A stretch of 64,000 nucleotides of DNA from Trichobilharzia szidati (taxonomy: Eukaryota; Platyhelminthes; Trematoda; Strigeidida; Schistosomatidae). Each line of letters begins with the position of its first letter. The stretch's first letter is position 1. A program made the position numbers and the translations under genes. Location: contig OX235275.1 in the NCBI GenBank assembly GCA_944472155.2, forward strand, positions 29,936,865 to 30,000,864, read 5' to 3'. Below the pieces are notes generated by a model. That model saw nothing but the letters and a program-made list of their open reading frames with translations. It was not told where the DNA came from and searched no databases. Positions 1-10,539 of this stretch are shown in pieces.

Positions 1-59
1 AACCTCTGAGCAGGTTCAAGTGGCCTCCAAAATGATGCTGATGTTTAATCTCGAATTTA

Positions 60-748
60 AAAGTGATACCGAAGCAAACATTTTCCGTAAACGGCATTCG
101 AAATCTTTCAGTAAAACAAACTTCACAGCCAGCCAACCAACTGCATTTTCTTGTGCAAGAAATTACTCAAACAGCACGTGAAAGGCAAGCTATCTCATTG
201 AGGCACTTCAACATACATATACCAGTTGACTTGATCCTTCTTGAGGGACTGAGTACAGTAACCGTACCATGCACCCGCTTGTAAAATGAACTCGGAAACA
301 CTAACCAGCCTGGTTAGCAAAGGGAGAACTTAGGTGTGTATGTAGTTCGGTAACAGAACATCTTGTGAACTCAGGACATACAGTCCCATTTGAAAAGTCC
401 TTCATAGTCAAATATAAGATTCGATCAAACCTCTAAGAGGGAGTGAAATCAAGGCCTCTGGGCATAGCTGAGGTACTAGTTATCCAAACGTTCAAACTCA
501 CTCTATGTATCCAAAAGAAATATGTCCAACTGTTGTCTCTACAATCGCAGTCATTTAAAGTAAATTTTCGTAATAATGATTATCCTACTATGGTTTTTTA
601 TCCGATTTTCCTGTTTATTACACTTTAGTAATTTTATCCTTGGCACGAAATAGTTTTGGAACTTTCTCACCCGTTTATACTATAAATACATGAATCTACA
701 ACCCAGTTGATGACTTCTTCAAAGAGCAACTTTTCTTCGCTGCAACTA
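60..748 (+). mobile_element. P1: Penelope-like element, decayed 3' part
   Basis: Translated pieces in several frames match the better preserved copy at 35,877-36,915: the segment before the GIY-YIG domain, a degraded EHYPAWL-like helix, and the end (GIAEVLVIQTFKLTLCIQKK, 470-530). The 3' end (about 655-748) carries the same terminal sequence as the 36,820-36,915 arm, ending in the cttcgctgcaac motif. Frameshifts and stops make it non-coding. The 5' limit is unclear, because similarity starts near the window edge. Confidence 0.7.
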
Positions 749-1184
749 TTTTTTTAAAAATATTTCCTATGAACTACTGTGGCGTGCTACTGATAAGATT
801 TATTAGTAGCATATAAAAAGACGCTCATTTCGCAAAAAATATCAAATAACAGGGAGATAGATTTGACATCATTGAAAGCAAATGATACAGCGTTACACAG
901 AAACATGGGAAACGTGAAAGTAACACAAAGAAACACAATACTCACGGCAGAAGTAGCACGACACGGAAGATCTGTGCACATGGTGATTTGGAGATAAGGA
1001 AAGGTGTACATAATTTGACTATAGAGGGAAACCAAATTTCAAATAAACATTCCTTTACCAATTCTCTTGTCTTCTACCGTTACACTGCAACTACCATTGC
1101 CACTGGAATCACATTCCTTTTCTTTATCCATGATGAATAAAATCCATAGAAAATGAATAAAAACCAAACGAGACAAAAATCAGA
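749..1184. other. Spacer, no gene seen
   Basis: AT-rich single-copy-looking DNA. The one ORF here (787-1,035, minus) has no recognisable domain, and I treat it as chance. Confidence 0.5.
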
Positions 1185-1297
1185 AGTTGATTGGTGGATG
1201 GTGACTAGCAGTGGAATCCAGGACAACGCGCATTTCGTCCTATTTGGGACTCGTCACCGGATGTACCTGTATTCCTCAGTGAGTGATGATGTTTCCA
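1185..1297 (-). repeat. Family B (SMalpha-like) SINE, partial, minus
   Basis: Reverse complement of the hammerhead-containing body of the SMalpha-like family. The tRNA-like head is missing. It sits head to head with the plus copy at 1,298-1,593, so 1,191-1,295 and 1,351-1,460 form inverted arms. Confidence 0.7.
1214..1267 (-). ncRNA. Hammerhead ribozyme, SMalpha type, C3 mutated
   Basis: Read on the minus strand it contains the schistosome hammerhead stem II GUCC-CAAAUA-GGAC, then GAAA, then a stem III region and CCUGGAUUCC. The core before stem II reads GUGACGA where an active hammerhead has CUGANGA, so the catalytic C3 is G. The family is known in Schistosoma; that this copy is inactive is inference from the C3 change. 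Confidence 0.75.
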
Positions 1298-1593
1298 CTA
1301 AGTGATCTAGTGGCGTTTGAAACTATGGGTACTGGGTTCCAGTCTCGGTGAGAACATCATCACTCACTGTGGAATACAGGTACATTCAGCAGAGAAGAGT
1401 CACAAATAGGACGAGATACGCTTTATCCTGGATTCCACTGCTAGTCACCATCCACCAGGTAACTTCGAATTACATGCCTAGACATCGTCGAAGCATCTGC
1501 ACAAGAAGCCGATATGTCAACCTGAGACTGAGCACTTCCATCCAATCGATCAATCCATCGATGGGAAAATCTAAAATTGAATTAAATAAGAGA
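1298..1593 (+). repeat. Family B (SMalpha-like) SINE, near full length
   Basis: Order: truncated tRNA-like head (ctagtgg, then B-box-like GGTTCCAGTCT at 1,335-1,345), hammerhead body with decayed core at about 1,379-1,430 (stem II changed to GUCA...GGAC, GAAA to GAGA), gap region, and the 3' tail gatgggaaaatctaaaattg ending near 1,590. The same layout recurs at 44,147-44,465 and 61,655-61,955. P2 inserted immediately 3' of its tail. Confidence 0.75.
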
Positions 1594-1651
1594 CAAGAAT
1601 CAGTTCTGCAATTAATAGTGTTCTCTGAGCTGGTTGGTTTAGTTGCTAAGC

Positions 1652-1683
1652 TTTCGTCGTCCCCTTCTGGACAACATCTTCAG
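1652..1683 (-). ncRNA. Hammerhead-like core in P2 left arm
   Basis: The minus strand reads CUGAAGA, one extra U, then GUUGUCC and GGACGAC able to pair over seven positions, then GAAA. The stem is identical to that of the right-arm copy while the loop differs, which suggests selection on the stem or recent shared origin. Stems I and III are not clear by eye. Confidence 0.45.
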
Positions 1684-1978
1684 CGCAATATTTAGTATAA
1701 AGTGAAATGATTTAAATTTCTATATGAGTGATATAATTGCGTCTCCTGGTAACTATCTTTACATATGTATTGACCATTTTCTATTGACTTAGATTTCAAA
1801 CTTTCTGGTCACATGATTTACTTTTTATTAGTTGGTATATTTCGTCTATATTAACGTGTTTTTTAATTGCATTTTCGTTTGAGTACCAGGATTCTAGGAA
1901 TTCCCTGACTACACTTTTGGTGTTTCCTCTGTCTAAGATTTCGACATTATCCTAATCAAAGTGACCATAATTGTCTAA

Positions 1979-2694
1979 TTAAGAGAAATGATTTAGAATA
2001 TACCCATAAATTAATAAACAACATATTTGAAGACATCAAATTCACAAGAGAAGAAGAATTAGATAACAAAATCCTATTTTAAGATGTCTTAATCAGGCGA
2101 ACCAACACAGGAGATTTAAAAACACAGGTATATAGAAAATCAACGCACACAGATCAAATACTCAACTATACTAGCAATAACCCAATTACTCACAAAAGAA
2201 ACTGTGTGCAGACATTGTTTAAAAGAGTCCAAACACATTGTAGCACTCCAGAGTTGAAAAGAATAGAAGAAAAATACCTACAAACGGTCTTCAGAAAGAA
2301 TGGTTACCCACAAAATTTCATCAAAAAGTGTTTAAAATCGAACCAAAACACCAACTAAGATCCATCATCAAAGAACACAAGAAAATTCATCCTACCATAC
2401 GTGAGAAATATCTCTGAAATAACAGCCAGAATACTGAAACCGTTTGATATAGATATGGCACACAAGCCAGTCAAATCTCTTAATTCGATATTGTGCGAAC
2501 CGAAAGATCCAACAGAAAAAGGAGGTAAAATTAATTTGATTTACAAAATAAATTGTATGAACTGTAACAAGCATTACACCGGCCAAAGTGGGCGCCTATT
2601 TCGAATTAGAATCCAAGAACACAAATCAGCCGTGGAAAGACAATATATATTCTTTATTATCAATGCATACAGACAATTATGGTCATCAATTTGA
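1979..2694 (+). pseudogene. PLE reverse transcriptase/GIY-YIG remnant
   Basis: The upstream part reads QVYRKSTHTDQILNYTSNNP near 2,126-2,185, the region after the RT palm in PLE proteins. The longest open piece (2,401-2,694, 97 aa) has INLIYKINCMNCNKHYTGQS, a GIY-YIG-type fold in which the second signature is HYTG, followed by the conserved Arg helix (RIRIQEHKSA). In-frame stops (near 2,080 and 2,355) break the frame, and the N-terminal RT is absent, so it is not functional on its own. Confidence 0.8.
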
Positions 2695-2966
2695 TTAGGA
2701 TAATGTCAAAATCTTAGACAGGGGAAACACCAAAAGTGCAGTCAGGGAATTCCTAGAAGCCTGGTACTCAAACGAAAATGCAATTAACAAACACGTTAAT
2801 ATAGACGAAATATACCAACTAATAAAAAGTAAATCAGGTGACCAGAAAGTTTAAAATCCAAGTCAATAGAAAATGGTCAATACATATGTAAAGATGGTTA
2901 CCAGGAGACGCAATTATATCACTCATGAAGAAATTTCAATCATTTCACTTTATGCTAAATATTGCG

Positions 2967-2998
2967 CTGAAGATGTTGTCCGCAGGGGGACGACGAAA
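2967..2998 (+). ncRNA. Hammerhead-like core in P2 right arm
   Basis: CUGAAGA at 2,967-2,973, an extra U, stem strand GUUGUCC at 2,975-2,981, stem strand GGACGAC at 2,988-2,994, then GAAA at 2,995-2,998. Hammerheads in PLE terminal repeats are known in other animals. Here the unpaired U before stem II and the undefined stems I and III keep confidence moderate. Confidence 0.45.
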
Positions 2999-3096
2999 GC
3001 TCCACAACTAAACCAACCAACTCAGAGAACACTATTAATTGTAAATCATCCACCTGAGCTACAAATCTTCTCTATTATTTCAAGAATCAGTTCTGC

Positions 3097-3555
3097 CCAA
3101 CGCACACTAATAACTTTGTGAACAGATTAGTTGATATAGAAAATGATTACAATGAGAACGAGAGTACACACACTCACACACACACATAAAAAGGAATCAA
3201 GTAAATGAGGAAGACCAAAATAATTCTAAAGATATAATAAAGTCATTTGTCATTCCTGGTGAATAAACTGATGTTACTGGAAATAGTAGTATTAGTAATA
3301 ATAGTAATATAATAATAATAATAACAGAGATTTCCCAAGTTGTATTTACAAATGAAGAAAGCGAATCAATTTATCATCAAACTATTCTTTGGGAAAAGAT
3401 TTCAACTGCTGAAAAATTTCACACAAATGAATCCAGTGAAATTTCGTTAAATATGTATGTGTATAGAATTCGACATATGCGCGAAAGATAAAAACAATGT
3501 ATATGAGAATGATAACAATTATTGAACCAGGTGACAGCTGACGATATATATATCA
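3097..3555. other. Spacer with microsatellites
   Basis: Contains a short (CA)n run near 3,166-3,187 and (AAT)n near 3,290-3,325. No gene seen. Confidence 0.5.
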
Positions 3556-3875
3556 TCTTGCTCTGGTTGAAACGATCCTTCCTAGATAATTGAAGGAACT
3601 GACCAATGTCATCAAAGTGATTCTGTTGACAATGAATGACTGGTGCTTGTTTTTGGTAGTGTAGGGCCAGTAATCTTTGTGATCTCCGTTTTCTCTGTGT
3701 GTTCACTTCAAGTCCTGGCCTAATCTGCTAATTTTTTTTGGTTTTCTCGTGCAAGTCTGCTTCGAGTTTGTGTGACACTAGCGAGAAATCACTCACGAAG
3801 TCCAGATCTCCATGAGTCTTCTTATCAATTGGTCGAGTGTATTCCTGTCTTTTTGCTGGCTACCCAGCCACCAAC
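3556..3875 (-). mobile_element. RTE-like LINE internal fragment
   Basis: The minus strand matches the segment between the RT catalytic region and the C-terminal domain seen in other copies (25,860-26,090 and 61,020-61,200): a stretch around the phrase gtgattggtgcttgttttt and the ctccgttttctctgtgtgtt motif. No open frame remains. Confidence 0.55.
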
Positions 3876-4400
3876 AATTCATCATAATCCAGTCCACCAC
3901 AATTGGCTGGTTGGCTGGATTCAACATAGAACTTGGCACCGAAGTCCAGCAGTTCGAGTTGCCACGTTCCAAATAGCACACAAAGGTAGACAAGAAAATG
4001 AGTGAAGAGAATCAATAGAGTTTTGACAAGTATAAGAGTGAAACAGAATGAGTAATGGCAGAAAGGAATATGAAAGATTACACAAGAGACTGAATACATC
4101 TGCGTAAGCCATTGACAACGATTTTGAGCCATGTCACCTATTGTCTCCAGCCATTGATTCTTAGAGTCCCGAGGGGGCCCCAACCCGGAAGTCTGCATCT
4201 CCCTACGTGACTCAGTTTAACTGTCAAGGATTTCATGGATTGATGAGGCCATGTTTTTGTTTGGCCACCGCTTACTCCTTTCCAACCTGCACCTATATCA
4301 GCTAGTAATGCCCGTCCGTCGGGGGAGGCGATGGTTAGGCATGCGCAGCACGTGACCTAGCCATCTCAATCTATGTAACTTTATAGCCTCTTCGATTGAT
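3876..4400 (-). mobile_element. Second LINE type, 3' end
   Basis: On the minus strand 4,290-4,380 encodes RWLGHVLRMPNHRLPRRA, the typical C-terminal tail of jockey/CR1-like LINE proteins, followed by GLGPPRDSKNQWLE near 4,150-4,190. The following non-coding part (3,880-4,000) is the same sequence that inserted as a short LINE at 55,999-56,169. Subfamily not assigned. Confidence 0.65.
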
Positions 4401-5751
4401 TTTCCCTCTTTGCCCAACACTCTACGTCACCACAATTAGAAATGACATCGGTAATAGTAGACACCCAGCCATAGGAATTTTCATAGCCAATGATATCTTA
4501 AAATTAGGGAAACAGGGATTTCTTTTAATCAGGACAACAGTATCAAATATTATATTATCGTTTTCGATTTGGAACAAATACCAAATAGTGAACAATAGAA
4601 GTGCTTGAAACTTACAGCTTTAGGAAGCTTTAGGACACACAAGGCGCACACAAACACGTGATGGATGTATTTGCATCGACAGTTATTAGAGAACAATGCG
4701 AACATCAGCAGTCAGTTATTCAAGCTGAATATTTCAAACAATAGCATACCTTTAAAATGGTAAAAGTAAAAAAACTGACATTTTTTCTCACTCTCCCACT
4801 CTCTCTCTTGCTTCCTCTATCTTCCTCTCTTCAGCATTCCTGCTTCTTCTCCTACTTTATGTTTAGTGATTTTCTCTCTCTCTCTCACTCGATAAATTAT
4901 CCTTTTTGCATGAAATATATATTCATTACCTTTCTTTTTTCTCCAAAACACATTTTGCGAAAATACCATTCCAACACAGTGTTAAGTTAATTGTCCCATC
5001 CTTCAATTCTATTGTTATTAATGCTTCTAATATTCTTATCCCTTCAAGGTACATTAATAATCCGATTATATATCTATATACATATATATATATATCATCC
5101 TTTCATCCATGTATCCATTTCGTGTTGAAGTGGACAACTTTGCCGACGATGCGGTATTTGAAAATCATCTTTACAGTAATTATGCTGTATATATATTCAT
5201 ATTCCTACAACTAAGCGTTTTTTTTTCAGTACATAACTAATATGAAATGAAACATTTGGCGCCATTAATTCTTCATTATTCACCATGGAAATGATGGAAA
5301 TGTATTTTTGAAAGATTCTCCAGTACACGGTAGATGAAATCGTTCACTTTAAACTCTTTTTTATACACATTTCAAAATTTCTTTTCTAGTTTTCTTGCAC
5401 TATTTTGTCTTAATTTCAGTGGTACACACACGGTACACACAATTAGAATAATTTTCAGTGATGTAAGATGAATGCGAATCTCAAGAAGGTATGATTCAGT
5501 ATGTTAGTATGTGTAAAGCAATGAGAATAAATAAATTGCATCTGGATGGAATAAAGGTGTCGTGGTGCAATTTACCTGACTTGATACTGAACTAGTTGAC
5601 CAACAGAATGTGGGGAATACGTAAAATACAACTTCCTTCATGAAGTTATGTTACGTTGTACCTTCGGCTATGCGTAAAAGAAGAGTTCATATTGCGTTCG
5701 GTAATTTCACAGTAGAATACGATAGACAACCATGAAAGATGTTATTATTTT
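4401..5751. other. Spacer, no gene seen
   Basis: Unique-looking AT-rich DNA with a pyrimidine-rich (TC)n tract near 4,780-4,890 and (TA)n near 5,070-5,095. The ORFs are low complexity and carry no recognised domain. Confidence 0.5.
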
Positions 5752-6014
5752 AATAATACTAATAATTTGCTTTATTCCAGAAAAAGTACTAGTGGCACAG
5801 TGTGGATTTTTCAGCACATATCTACAATATTTGCATCTAATTTTATCCAACGTTTAAAAGGAGTATTTCAAAAATAAATAAATATAAAGACAACAACAGC
5901 AAAAAAACACAAAAACACAAAATAATAAAAAAAGTGCGAAAAAATACCAAGAAGTAGAAAGGAAAATAAACAGCACATAATAATATCTCAGTATTGGGTA
6001 GTGGAAGCTATGAT
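5752..6014 (-). repeat. Dispersed retroposon 3' end, copy 1
   Basis: About 265 bp nearly identical to 13,541-13,812 in the same orientation. On the minus strand it ends ctggaataaagcaaattatt, that is an AATAAA signal followed by an ATT-rich tail, so I read it as the 3' UTR and tail of a retroelement on the minus strand. Parent element unknown. Confidence 0.65.
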
Positions 6015-6089
6015 AAGTGAAGCTAGAAAACCATTCCGTCACTGGGGACCGACTCAGTAGCCACTCATGAATTCTAACTTCTAATATTA

Positions 6090-6255
6090 TTTGTACCTTG
6101 CGTTACCCGTGGAACACGGGGTTTCAACAACACATCTCCAATGCCCCCTTTTCTCCTCTATCTCTTTTAACTGGCTTCATAAATAACCACAAGCTATCAT
6201 ACCCTCTCCTAGATGATCTGCACCTTGTTACCCTCATAAGTTCAGCTTGTCACTT
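6090..6255 (-). mobile_element. RTE-like LINE 3' end fragment
   Basis: The plus strand reads like the reverse complement of the RTE 3' end: a variant of 'ttccactaggaacccaaggg', then the cagcacatctcc segment also seen at 37,600. Decayed and non-coding. Confidence 0.55.
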
Positions 6256-6774
6256 CCCATTTGGGCGATAACACCCAAAAGTCTTATAAGCATATGTCTA
6301 AATTAGCCCAGATGTCTTCTGTTTATTTGTTAGCCCATCTTATCCTAAGTATAGAAGGGAAAACACCTGCTGATGAGAGTCTACAGTCTGCTAAAAAGCT
6401 TCTGATAATGTGTCAAATTTTTGAACCATATAATGGCACTGAATTAATACTAGTGTTGAAAACTTGTATCTTGTTACTTGTGCTACTGAGTATTACAGAT
6501 CTTGTAGAGTATTCAGTCACTGGGACTCAATCCAATGGCCAACGAATTCCAACTTCTGTTGATTCGCAATATATACAGTGCTACATCTAGCCTGGTGGAT
6601 AGGAAAGTCCTCTTTTCAAGCACCCGATGGATGGTTACTGCTGGAGAGTTCACCTGGAACATTGGGCTCCATGCTTCAAGCTTTAAAGAATCAAAAGAGT
6701 TCGTACTGTTTTTGAATGAGGGTGTTGCTAGCCTCATCTCATACTCAACCTTCATTTTTTGCAGGCTTACTATT
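6256..6774. repeat. Mosaic of SINE fragments
   Basis: The piece around 6,520-6,560 (cactgggactcaatccaatg) is the 5' edge of a family C head. The piece at 6,718-6,774 (gggtgttgctagcctcatct) is family A body, minus strand. The rest is unassigned. ORFs crossing here have no domain. Confidence 0.4.
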
Positions 6775-7290
6775 ATATTATTATTATTATCATTATTGTT
6801 TCTTTTAATTCCTAGAGGAACACAGGGCTTCAGCCATGCGTCTCTATTGCGTTCGGTTCTCTGCTACAGTCTTCACTTGGCTCCAAGTCTGCCCACACGT
6901 TTCCATCTCCTCTTCACATGACCTCCTCCAAGTCACCCCACCCTCGCACTAACGACCAACTCGCTGCTTCCCTTTCGGGTTCCACTTGAGCAATGGCTTG
7001 TCTAGTGATGTCACTCACTTGATGGTTTGTTTCCTCAGAGTATGGCCAGCCAATCCACCTACCTCCATTTCTTCCTGCCTATTTGTTTCACAATCGGTTG
7101 GTTCCTGCTGTGTTGGTTCGCTCATTGCCAGAGATCCCTCTCTGTTACTGATCTTTTCTAGCCGGCCATCGAATCTTGAGTATTGAGCGAAGACAACTGG
7201 CTGTTAATGAAGGTCTGTAGTTTGTTTGAGATGCTCTTTATGACGCGCCAAGTCTCTGATACGTATAGTAGCAGACTTACTGCCAGCTGG
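6775..7290 (-). mobile_element. RTE-like LINE 3' end, minus
   Basis: Starts at an (AAT)n tail (6,775-6,790 as ATT), followed by the shared 3' end (ttaattcctagaggaacaca) and the reverse complement of the C-terminal domain coding region. Similar in extent to 34,230-34,690 but from the subfamily whose tail is used at 50,070-50,115. A tRNA-like fragment of family A abuts it at 7,285-7,345. Confidence 0.7.
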
Positions 7291-7345
7291 GAATCGAACT
7301 CCGTCTGAAGAGAGCATATCTGGTAAGCATTCTCATCCTGAACCA

Positions 7346-9860
7346 TTGACATATCCTAATTTTATTTCATTTCCTTCTAACTATTCGGTACATCTATGTC
7401 GAAATCACTATCCATAGTCTAATTACATCAAAACTGTCTTCCTCCCCCCCACACACACCCAATCCTGGAATAAAAAAAACAACTAATTCATACATTACTT
7501 ATAAATATAGTCAATTAATTTAATTTCTGATAATTTTAGATATTCATTTATATTGAACTATAAACTATAAACTAGGAATTTAGTAACAACTGGCGCTATT
7601 TTATCGTCAAGATAACGATTTCAGTCAGTAATCATAATCTACCTGCAGATTAGATTAGTCTTTCTCCCTTTCTCCCTCCTTTTTAGTAGTATAAAAGTTA
7701 ATGCGTGGGCGTCAGTTATTCTTGATTTGTTTTAAATCTATTCATATCCCAATAATAAAAATAATAATAATAATAATGGTAATATGTAAATCTGAAATTA
7801 ATTAGTTAAGTTTTATGTAGATTAAATTGTTGCTTCAAAAAAGACGTCGAAATTAAGTACTTTGACAATATTGTATGTGCACATGATTGTGTTTTGTCTA
7901 TATGCAAGTATGTATGCTGAAATTCTATTGGTGTAGAAATACTCTAACCCAGCCACCCACCCACGCACGCACTCACCGTGCTACCTATATTTAAGGACAA
8001 ATAAGCAGATATAAAAACACATACATTTTTTAATATACAGACACAAAGGCGGACAAGAAATGTAACCATTCATGTATATAAAAGTTTTATATTCGAAAGA
8101 TTATTAATAATTAATTGATTATAATTATTAATAAAAATGAAATTGTGATTCGAGGAAAAATTTGTTATCGTTATTATTATTATCATCATCTCTACGATAG
8201 ATTTTTAATGCATCCCACCTAGCCTAGTCACAGGAAAGCTTCTAGGCGCATGAAAGAAAGTCACTCTTGCTCTCTCTCTCACCCTCTTCCATATCCCCCA
8301 ACCCGCGTCTCTCTCTCTTTCTCTCGTTTGACTGTAACAATTTTAAATTGGTCCATAGATAGGGGAAAAAAGGGAATAGGGTAGAAGAGACAAGTGAGTA
8401 ATTGCCTCTCGATGGACGGCATTGACGACAATCACGATGGTGATAATGATGATGATTAAGCGATAGTGGAGAAGTGAAAACAGAAAGGAGGGGCAGAATA
8501 ATGATAATGACAAAAAAAAGAATGACGACATTAATAATCATAGTAATATTACTATTATTAGTGATTGTAGATAGAAGGCGAACGTCAGCTGTTCACAAGG
8601 TGAAGCAAAGATGGAACAAGGTAAGAAAGATGAAAGAAATAAGGTTGGGTGGGAGTCGACCAGTACTGTGTAAGTGTACAATAAATAGTTTACTTGTTAC
8701 CAACTGAAATAGAATAGACTATTTTGCACAATATCTGTGAGCAATACATGTACACAACGCACACACACACACACAAAGGCAGACATAGTGCGTTTGTCTG
8801 CACACACATAGGCGTACTGACAAAAATAAACTTTCCTCCGTTTATTTCTCAGTGTATCTCATCTCTCTTTTGAATACATGACAAGTTTAAAACAACTGTT
8901 CACCATGTTGACGACTAGAAAAATCTTTCATCCAAGGTTGTTCTTGTTTTTTTGTTTTTCCTTTCTGCGTTTGCCTTTTTTCCGTTCAGGAGTCATCACT
9001 GTCTCTATCTCTTCTTTGAAACAAGGTGGGTTAGGGGTGGGGGTTGGAATTTTTTTTAAAGAAATAAAACAAATCACAAAGGAGAAAAGCTTGAAAGAAG
9101 AAAAAGAGGAAGAACAAAGTCACTCCTAATCACACTTATTCACTCATTTATTCATCATTAGAACTTTGTTTATTTAAAGGAAAAGGTAGGGAACGACAAA
9201 AAGAAGTAACAACTTCATTCACACATACATGCACATACATACCTATATACAATCATAGATACATAGAAATTATGTTCGTGTATGAGTGTATCACGTGTCT
9301 AAGGATGCATGCATGCATGCGTGTTTGTGTAAGAGTTTGTGTCGAAGGTTGTGCATAATGCCTTTCTCTATGTAGCCCCTACTTGATCGGCTGCATACAC
9401 CTTCATCCAACTATGCATTGTATGCATTCATAGTATATATATTAGTTAGTATTGTAGGTGAGCCTTAAAAAAACAGAAGAAAATACAAAAGAGACAAAAC
9501 TATGTATGATTAAAAAAAACACGTAACAAATAGATAATTATGTTAGACGCCAGATTTCAGAATATTCCTACATTTGCCACTACTCCTACTACTACTGCTA
9601 CTACTGCTTAGGGAGACACTTTGAACTAAAATGATGTAAGGTAACATTATCTATTATGATAATAATACTACCGCAATCATTATAGCCGCTTTCTTGTGAC
9701 AAGAAGAGAATTTTTATGTGCATGTGTATATTGAACAATCCACTAGGCTTTAAAAAACGCCTTGGTGTTTGAAACAGTGTGAGTGTTGGATTCTCCTTGT
9801 TATTATTAGGAACACTGTCACACAATGTGATAAAAGTAGATCCAGATAGGATGAGTTCGA
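7346..9860. other. Large spacer, no gene seen
   Basis: About 2.5 kb with little retroelement similarity: (ATT)n near 8,165-8,190, (TC)n near 8,262-8,325, (CA)n near 8,756-8,776, (GCAT)n near 9,306-9,322 and (CTA)n near 9,583-9,606. ORFs at 8,242-8,707 and 8,878-9,129 are low complexity. It could hold regulatory DNA, but nothing in the sequence proves it. Confidence 0.5.
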
Positions 9861-9861
9861 A

Positions 9862-9975
9862 ATAAGATTTGGTGGATGGTGGTGATGACTAGTAGCAGAA
9901 TCTTAGATGAGGATTTCATTCTACTTTTGATTCGTCCACGAGCTGCACCTATGACTTCCAGTAATATCATTGATT
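9862..9975 (-). repeat. Family B (SMalpha-like), strongly decayed
   Basis: Matches the order ggtggatggt, gactag, cagaatc, then a degraded hammerhead region of the B family on the minus strand. The ribozyme core is not recoverable. Confidence 0.45.
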
Positions 9976-10137
9976 CTGGAACCATCTGAGTCATGAGAGC
10001 TACCTCTTGTTTAACAGGGATGAGATGTTATTATTTTTAAAGTTGATTCTTTGTTTCATGTTAACTGATTGAATCGAAATATTCAGCTTCTGAGCTGACT
10101 TGTTAACAGAAGCTGAACATTTCAGTTTAGTTGCCAA

Positions 10138-10185
10138 TCACACATGTGGTCCAGGGTTCGATTCCCGGCTGTCACACTCCCAAAT
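10138..10185 (+). repeat. tRNA-like fragment, family A
   Basis: Carries acatgtggtccagggttcga, the T-arm side of the family A head with a perfect B-box-like GGTTCGATTCC. The A-box half is missing, so it is not a tRNA gene. Confidence 0.55.
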
Positions 10186-10352
10186 CTCACCTAATTGGTA
10201 ACAAAACCCCAAAAAGATTAAGGATAGGACGTTAGACTAGCAACCAGGACCCACTGAAAAAAACAAAAACATTACTGAAACATTACTGAAGGCCGAAAAC
10301 GTTAACCCCTATGTCCCCCCCCGGGACACAAGGAACGATATATATATATTTA

Positions 10353-10470
10353 AGTGCGTCGGTGGCACAGTGGTTCAGGTTCTCGCCGACCATACGCGTG
10401 GCCCGGGGGTTCGATCTCCTGCTAACGCATACCTGATATCTGTGGTTAGCCTGAAAATTTTAGGCTACCG
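10353..10470 (+). repeat. Family A tRNA-headed SINE
   Basis: Head starts gcgtcggtggcacagtggtt (A-box-like TGGCACAGTGG), with the B-box-like GGTTCGATCTC about 50 bases later. The two Pol III box-like motifs have tRNA-like spacing, but the acceptor arm does not pair, so this is a tRNA-derived SINE head rather than a tRNA. Confidence 0.65.
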
Positions 10471-10539
10471 ATATTACATGCTGAAAATTCCATACGTGTA
10501 CGAAAAATACGGTGCGGAATCAAGCTTTAATCGAAAAAA

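Larger units (their letters stand above)
1610..3080 (+). mobile_element. P2: Penelope-like element with long inverted arms
   Basis: Flanked by a 16-bp direct repeat, caagaatcagttctgc, at 1,594-1,609 and 3,081-3,096. The termini are inverted repeats of about 370 bp (1,610-1,978 and 2,671-3,047), and the 3' arm runs into the end of the coding region. The interior encodes PLE protein pieces on the plus strand. The duplication is a signature of retrotransposition; inverted terminal repeats on 5'-truncated copies are known for PLEs. It belongs to a different subfamily from P4, P10 and P12. Confidence 0.9.

Noticed and set aside
8242..8541. Minus-strand ORFs with Leu/Ser-rich protein
   Set aside because: They lie in (TC)n and (GAT)n simple sequence and have no domain, start context or splice support.
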